This document shows, piece by piece, positions 13,430 to 14,236 of a stretch of DNA of 14,236 bases (positions within the stretch are counted from its first letter, which is position 1; each line of letters starts with the position of its first letter). Source of the DNA: Cyanobacteriota bacterium (lineage in GTDB: Bacteria; Cyanobacteriota; Cyanobacteriia; Phormidesmidales; Phormidesmidaceae). Position numbers and translations under genes: made by a program. The notes beneath the pieces are model-generated. The model saw only the letters and a list, made by a program, of their open reading frames with translations. It was not told the DNA's origin and searched no databases. Location of the stretch: contig JAIXUR010000526.1 in assembly GCA_027483425.1 (NCBI GenBank), positions 1-14,236 on the forward strand, given 5' to 3'.

Positions 13430-14236
13430 TCAGGCAATGCTGCCGCGCTTGCGGGCCTCTTTGTAGGAGGTGCCGACGTTTTTGAGCCCGGCGCGGATCA
13501 TTTCTTGCTCTAGCAGGGCAAAAAAGCGGCTGCGATCGCCCCCTCGCACCACCGCCTGGTTGTGGGCCTCGGCCAAGGCGACGGGATACCCGTAGCCCTT
13601 CTGCACCTGGGTTAGCACCATGCGCAGGGCCCCTTCGCACAGGGCGTCGTTTTCCATCACCCACTGGGGTACCTCGACCCGCGCCACCTCGGGGCCCACG
13701 TTGAGGTAACAGAAGTACACCCGGTGGTCGTTGTAAAGATCTAAAATGCTGGCCGTGCTGCGCCAGAAGGGGCTGCGATCGCCAACCGCCAACTCGGTCG
13801 CCCAAAAGGTGGCATCGCGCAGGGGCAAAAAGCGACCGCAGGGGGCGCGATCGCTCTGGTTGCCGTCCCCGCTGCCGCAGTGGGTCTGACAGTCGGGCTG
13901 GGGAAAGGGGCAGGCCGCCCAGCGCAAAAAATTCATCGCCTCGCTGCTGCGGCTGGCGCTGAGGTAGCCCACCAGGGGAATACCCCGCTGCCGCAGGCGC
14001 TCCCAGGCCTCTAGGATGGGGGGCAGGATGCGATCGCGGGCTTCGGCGGGCAAGGCCTCTAAAAACCAGTAGATCAGCGATCCGTCTACCAGGGCTAGGA
14101 CGGGTATGGGGGCGGGCCCTAGTACTGGCGGCAGCTCGCCTGTCATCCGATCGTCAGCCATCCGATCGGTGGCCATTAGACTGTCGTGGACGGCTTCCCC
14201 GAGCTCGGCTATGACCACGGCCTCAGCTACGGTGCG
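13430..14236 (-). CDS. NurA-domain protein, 5'-truncated by window edge
   Basis: NurA proteins are nucleases that, with the HerA helicase, resect DNA ends in archaea; cyanobacterial members are less studied. Numbered from the GTG at 14218, the visible domain has LALVDGSLIYWFLEALP, where Asp45 fits the first metal-binding Asp of the fold; GIPLVGYLSASRSSEAMNFLR; a strand-rich middle (HRVYFCYLNVG); and the C-terminal YPVALAEAHNQAVVRGGDRSRFFALLEQEM. Four cysteines (103, 110, 114, 127) in ACPFPQPDCQTHC...PCGRF could bind metal. The frame stays open through the window edge (RTVAEAVV), and NurA proteins usually carry a longer N-terminal region, so the gene starts outside the window. A 15-bp duplication (CATCCGATCG at 14144 and 14159) encodes a repeated DRM. 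No herA is visible. Alternative: a nuclease-fold protein without repair function. Confidence 0.8.
   Translation of the reverse strand, partial: RTVAEAVVIAELGEAVHDSLMATDRMADDRMTGELPPVLGPAPIPVLALVDGSLIYWFLEALPAEARDRILPPILEAWERLRQRGIPLVGYLSASRSSEAMNFLRWAACPFPQPDCQTHCGSGDGNQSDRAPCGRFLPLRDATFWATELAVGDRSPFWRSTASILDLYNDHRVYFCYLNVGPEVARVEVPQWVMENDALCEGALRMVLTQVQKGYGYPVALAEAHNQAVVRGGDRSRFFALLEQEMIRAGLKNVGTSYKEARKRGSIA

Noticed and set aside
13230..13805. 191-codon minus-strand frame overlapping the NurA gene and the repeat element
   Set aside because: Arg/Gly/Pro-rich product in a second frame of the same strand as NurA; the NurA frame has family motifs and reaches the window edge.

Overview
The window looks like a stretch of cyanobacterial chromosome. 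The octamer GCGATCGC (HIP1) occurs about 18 times by eye in 14.2 kb, in genes and between them. Several genes are of types common in cyanobacteria: a DUF2996-like protein, a fused ThiO-ThiG thiamine enzyme, and a NurA-domain protein with a Cys-rich insert. Heptamer tandem repeats of the cyanobacterial STRR kind also occur. The DNA is moderately GC-rich, and most starts lack a clear Shine-Dalgarno sequence. A filamentous, Leptolyngbya/Nodosilinea-like host is a guess from overall style, not something the sequence proves.

Layout. 1-1032: GDP-mannose 4,6-dehydratase, cut by the left edge and followed by an intrinsic terminator. 1203-1667: small soluble DUF2996-like protein. 1668-2038: a 371-base gap without a gene, containing heptamer repeats and several stem-loops. 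2039-4909: two tightly spaced genes for an exported M23 peptidase and a large exported/membrane protein with pentapeptide repeats, a ComEA-like helix-hairpin-helix and C-terminal membrane segments. 4957-5550: 5-formyltetrahydrofolate cyclo-ligase. 5739-6305: small secreted protein. 6305-6436: a MITE-like element with perfect 17-bp terminal inverted repeats. 6570-7091: anchored low-complexity protein. 7165-9159: ThiO-ThiG fusion. 9229-9600: Lin0512-family protein. 9601-9781: convergent gap with a G-quadruplex-type run and tandem repeats. 9782-10843 (minus): two-TM potassium channel with an RCK domain. 10844-11138: divergent promoter region. 11139-13226: M3-family oligopeptidase. 13227-13429: convergent gap with a palindromic repeat element. 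13430-14236 (minus): NurA-domain protein, cut by the right edge.

Functionally this is mostly housekeeping: nucleotide-sugar synthesis, folate salvage, thiamine thiazole synthesis, peptide turnover, potassium transport and a possible DNA-repair nuclease. Only two neighbour groups look like operons: M23 peptidase + pentapeptide protein (6-nt gap) and thiOG + Lin0512 (69-nt gap). I see no phage, CRISPR, toxin-antitoxin or obvious defence island. The least explained material is the pentapeptide-HhH-membrane protein, the small MITE-like element, the structured intergenic repeats, and the two uncharacterised exported proteins around 5.7-7.1 kb.
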